From assembly GCA_028693695.1 (NCBI GenBank), contig JAQUUV010000022.1:1-18077 (forward strand): DNA of 18,077 nt. The letters run 5' to 3'. Numbering within the stretch: position 1 is the stretch's first letter; each line of letters opens with the position of its first letter. Position numbers and translations under genes: made by a program. A model generated the notes under the pieces. That model had not been told where the DNA came from. It did no database searches and saw nothing but the letters and a program-made list of their open reading frames with translations. The DNA comes from Syntrophomonas sp. Its GTDB lineage: Bacteria > Bacillota > Syntrophomonadia > Syntrophomonadales > Syntrophomonadaceae. Positions 16,009-18,077 of the stretch are shown here, in pieces.

Positions 16009-16164
16009 ATGAACCCGATTTTTCTATCTGCACTTGCATCCTTAATGCGAAAGGCTAAATGTCCCAAATGTAAGAGAGATCAATTGCTAAGCCATAAGAT
16101 TAGGAAAGGGGGATTCCCTTGTAAATTCTGTGGCCATATAATCTTACCGCATAAAAAATCCTAA
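16009..16164 (+). CDS. Small zinc-ribbon protein (51 residues)
   Basis: A short basic protein with two cysteine pairs, CPKC and CKFC, separated by 17 residues, the spacing of a zinc ribbon; function unknown. The ATG at 16009 starts one base after the antiporter stop and uses GGAGGG (15998–16003) inside the antiporter gene as ribosome site, so translation is probably coupled. An open frame extends upstream to 15916, but that part overlaps the antiporter in another frame and is not expected to be used. The N-terminus NPIFLSALASLM is mildly hydrophobic. It may bind nucleic acid or modulate the antiporter; neither can be shown. No clear terminator follows. Confidence 0.65.
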   Translation: MNPIFLSALASLMRKAKCPKCKRDQLLSHKIRKGGFPCKFCGHIILPHKKS

Positions 16165-16251
16165 AAAAAGGCTTGCAACGATAGCAGCGGCCGCAATGCA
16201 TGAAGGATAAATTTGCTAGGGTGAAAATTGCAAGTGATAAGCGATTGAAAG

Positions 16252-16281
16252 TTGACATAAGCCATAATTCCTGCATATAAT
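16252..16281 (+). promoter_or_regulatory. Consensus sigma-A promoter of cysE-cysS
   Basis: TTGACA (16252–16257) and TATAAT (16276–16281) are both perfect and separated by 18 nt. Transcription would start near 16288, upstream of the T-box leader. The stretch 16165–16250 holds nothing else that I recognise. Confidence 0.9.
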
Positions 16282-16350
16282 TTATATTACTAATAAAGGT
16301 AAGGAATTGGGTCAAACTAATTCTGACATCCTTTAATAATATTGTTGAAA

Positions 16351-16600
16351 TGCTAAGAATGGGAAAAGTAAGCGTCGATCACTGCCAGAGAGAGAGGGTC
16401 ACCGGCTGAGAGCCTTCTTTCAGTACGAAGTCGCCGAAAGTGCGCCCAGGAGCAGGTATGCCGAAATAGTAGTAGGTATACCCGGTAAAAGCCGTTATCT
16501 TAATTAAAGCGGAGTGCTATGGCACTCAAGCAGGGTGGAACCGCGGAAGTAAAAACCTTTCGTCTCTGAATTTTGAGACGAAAGGTTTTATTTTTTGGGG
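16351..16600 (+). ncRNA. T-box leader (tRNA-sensing), probably tRNA-Cys, controlling cysE-cysS
   Basis: The T-box sequence AGGGTGGAACCGCG is at 16532–16545, followed by the terminator. Stem I starts TGCT (16351–16354) with AGCA (16451–16454) and GGG with CCC (16445–16447). The specifier loop has AGTA (16367–16370) opposite CGAAAGTGCG (16435–16444). TGC at 16441–16443 is the expected cysteine specifier. The bulge TGGA has A at 16539, which pairs with discriminator U73, present in tRNA-Cys. Distal AG-rich segment AGAGAGAGGG is in place. Uncharged tRNA would stabilise the antiterminator and allow cysE-cysS transcription. Confidence 0.92.
16552..16596 (+). terminator. T-box regulated terminator
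   Basis: AAAACCTTTCGTCTC (16552–16566) and its exact complement (16575–16589) form a 15-bp stem with an 8-nt loop, followed by a T run to 16596. It competes with the antiterminator around the T-box sequence. Confidence 0.95.
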
Positions 16601-16634
16601 AGAATAGTGGAGTAAAATCGAAGGAGGAGTAAGC

Positions 16635-17348
16635 ATGTTTGAGTCTCTTAAGAAAGAGATGCGAGTAGTATTTGAACGAGATCCGGCGGCACGCAGTGTA
16701 GCGGAAGTCATCTTCTGCTATCCAGGATTTCATGCCATAATATACCATAGGCTGTCTCATTTCCTTTATAAAAAGGAGTGGTTTTTTCTGGCTCGTTTGG
16801 TATCCCATTTCAGCCGTTTCCTGACTGGGATAGAAATTCATCCCGGTGCCATCATTGGCAAAGGGCTTTTCATAGACCATGGCAGCGGAATCGTTATAGG
16901 TGAGACCACCGAGATAGGGGACAATGTTACTCTCTACCAGGGAGTGACACTGGGAGGATCAGGCAAAGAAAAAGGAAAACGGCATCCCACTATTGGCAAT
17001 AATGTAACCATAAGCGCTGGGGCCAAGATTCTAGGTTCCTTTACTGTAGGTGACCATGCTAAAATCGGGGGAGGATCGGTAGTAGTAAAGGCGGTGCCCC
17101 CAAATTGTACGGTGGTTGGTGTGCCGGGACGCATTGTTGCCCGGGATGGAGTCAAGGTTGAAAATGAATCTACCGAGGTGGATTTGGATCATAACCTCCT
17201 GCCTGACCCGGTGGCTGACATACTGTCCGCCATGCAGGCAAAGATAGATGAATTAGAAAAAAGGTTGGAATCATTTCAAAAGGAGGCTTCTCAGGATGAA
17301 GATATACAACACTCAAAATGGCAGAAAAGAAGAGCTGGTAACTCTTGA
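16635..17348 (+). CDS. cysE: Serine O-acetyltransferase
   Basis: CysE acetylates L-serine with acetyl-CoA to O-acetylserine, the first step of cysteine synthesis in the cytoplasm. The 237 residues comprise an N-terminal helical domain and a left-handed beta-helix of hexapeptide repeats (from IEIHPGAIIG). D81-H82 in IDHGSG and H117 in KRHPTI match the catalytic residues of the E. coli enzyme (D157, H158, H193). The typical SVVVKAVPPNCTVVGVPGRIV end is followed by about 65 extra residues with a charged coiled-coil look (IDELEKRLESFQKEA). The ATG has GAAGGAGGAG upstream. It lies under the T-box leader and overlaps the cysS start by 53 nt. Confidence 0.96.
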   Translation: MFESLKKEMRVVFERDPAARSVAEVIFCYPGFHAIIYHRLSHFLYKKEWFFLARLVSHFSRFLTGIEIHPGAIIGKGLFIDHGSGIVIGETTEIGDNVTLYQGVTLGGSGKEKGKRHPTIGNNVTISAGAKILGSFTVGDHAKIGGGSVVVKAVPPNCTVVGVPGRIVARDGVKVENESTEVDLDHNLLPDPVADILSAMQAKIDELEKRLESFQKEASQDEDIQHSKWQKRRAGNS

Positions 17349-18077
17349 GCCCAATAAGGTAAATATGTATGTGTGCGGCCCTACTACCTATAATTATATC
17401 CATTTAGGAAACGCCCGCCCTCTGGTGGTGTTTGATACGGTTAGGCGCTACCTGGCCTTTCGGGGTTATCAGGTTCGCTATGTACAGAATTTTACGGATG
17501 TGGATGACAAGATTATTAACCGTGCCCGTGAAGAGGGTGATGATCCGATAAAACTAGCTGAGCGCTATATCGCAGAGTATTTCCTAGATGCCGATGCACT
17601 TGGAATAGCACGGGCCGATGTACACCCTCGGGTTAGTCAGCACATTGAGGAAATAACATCGGCAATTGCCAAGCTGATGGAAAAGGGCTTTGCTTATGAA
17701 GTGGACGGAGATGTATATTACCGGGTGAGAGCTTTTACCGGTTATGGTAAACTCTCGGGCCGTTCCTTGGACGACATGCTGGCTGGAGCCAGGGTGGAAG
17801 TAGATGAACGCAAAGAAGAACCCGTGGATTTTGCATTATGGAAAAAGGCCAAAGCCGGAGAGCCTTCATGGGATAGCCCTTGGGGCTTAGGAAGACCAGG
17901 ATGGCACATCGAGTGTTCAGTCATGTCCATGAAATACCTGGGAGAGACCCTGGATATTCACGGGGGAGGAGCAGACCTGATATTCCCCCATCATGAGAAT
18001 GAAATCGCTCAGGCTGAAGCTTATACCGGCAAACCTTTCGTCAAATACTGGATGCACAATGGCTTTATCACCGTTAA
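17296..18077 (+). CDS. cysS: Cysteine--tRNA ligase, N-terminal part (3' end outside window)
   Basis: CysS charges tRNA-Cys in the cytoplasm. About 260 residues are present and the frame is still open at the window end. Visible: the zinc-cysteine and HIGH region CGPTTYNYIHLGNARP, then NFTDVDDKIINRA, the zinc-ligand segment GWHIECSVMS and the HGGGADLIFPHHENE block. The KMSKS loop is beyond the window. The ATG at 17296 lies 53 nt inside cysE in another frame, with AGGAGG (17281–17286) nine bases upstream. This nested start indicates tight coupling to cysE. The gene was not obvious as a closed frame because no stop is reached. Confidence 0.96.
   Translation, partial: MKIYNTQNGRKEELVTLEPNKVNMYVCGPTTYNYIHLGNARPLVVFDTVRRYLAFRGYQVRYVQNFTDVDDKIINRAREEGDDPIKLAERYIAEYFLDADALGIARADVHPRVSQHIEEITSAIAKLMEKGFAYEVDGDVYYRVRAFTGYGKLSGRSLDDMLAGARVEVDERKEEPVDFALWKKAKAGEPSWDSPWGLGRPGWHIECSVMSMKYLGETLDIHGGGADLIFPHHENEIAQAEAYTGKPFVKYWMHNGFITV

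Overview
The window reads as a low-to-mid GC Firmicutes chromosome, most likely from an anaerobic Clostridia-type lineage. Evidence is the gene order clpC–radA–disA–yacL–ispD–ispF–gltX–cysE–cysS, which matches the Bacillus subtilis block of the same genes, plus strong AGGAGG-type ribosome sites, sigma-A promoters and a T-box leader. The genus cannot be fixed from sequence reading alone.

Layout. 1–3895: end of clpC, then radA and disA (proteolysis, recombination/DNA repair, c-di-AMP synthesis), closed by a bidirectional terminator. 4000–4398: a small minus-strand gene with conserved-looking cysteines, unknown function, with its own near-ideal promoter. 4616–7017: yacL-like PIN/TRAM membrane protein, ispD and ispF (MEP isoprenoid pathway). 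7018–10544: a first insertion relative to the B. subtilis order: a secreted DUF1002 protein, a large perfect palindrome, and a cytoplasmic clan GH-A glycosidase-like gene followed by a GT4 glycosyltransferase. 10545–12339: a long repeat-rich leader and gltX. 12340–16164: a second insertion: a riboswitch-like leader with terminator, an ArsB/NhaD-type ion transporter, a CPA2 antiporter with RCK domains, and a 51-residue zinc-ribbon protein. 16165–18077: a consensus promoter, a T-box leader with terminator, cysE and the first two thirds of cysS (cut by the window end).

How it fits together. The backbone is housekeeping (protein quality control, DNA integrity signalling, isoprenoids, Glu/Cys-tRNA charging and cysteine synthesis). 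The two insertions add carbohydrate and cation-transport functions. DisA makes c-di-AMP, which in other Firmicutes binds RCK_C domains of cation transporters; the antiporter here carries such a domain, so a link is possible but inferred. The most interesting non-coding parts are the leaders of gltX (10598–10880) and of the ion-transport cassette (12391–12528). Both have folding potential that I cannot assign to a known RNA class with confidence.
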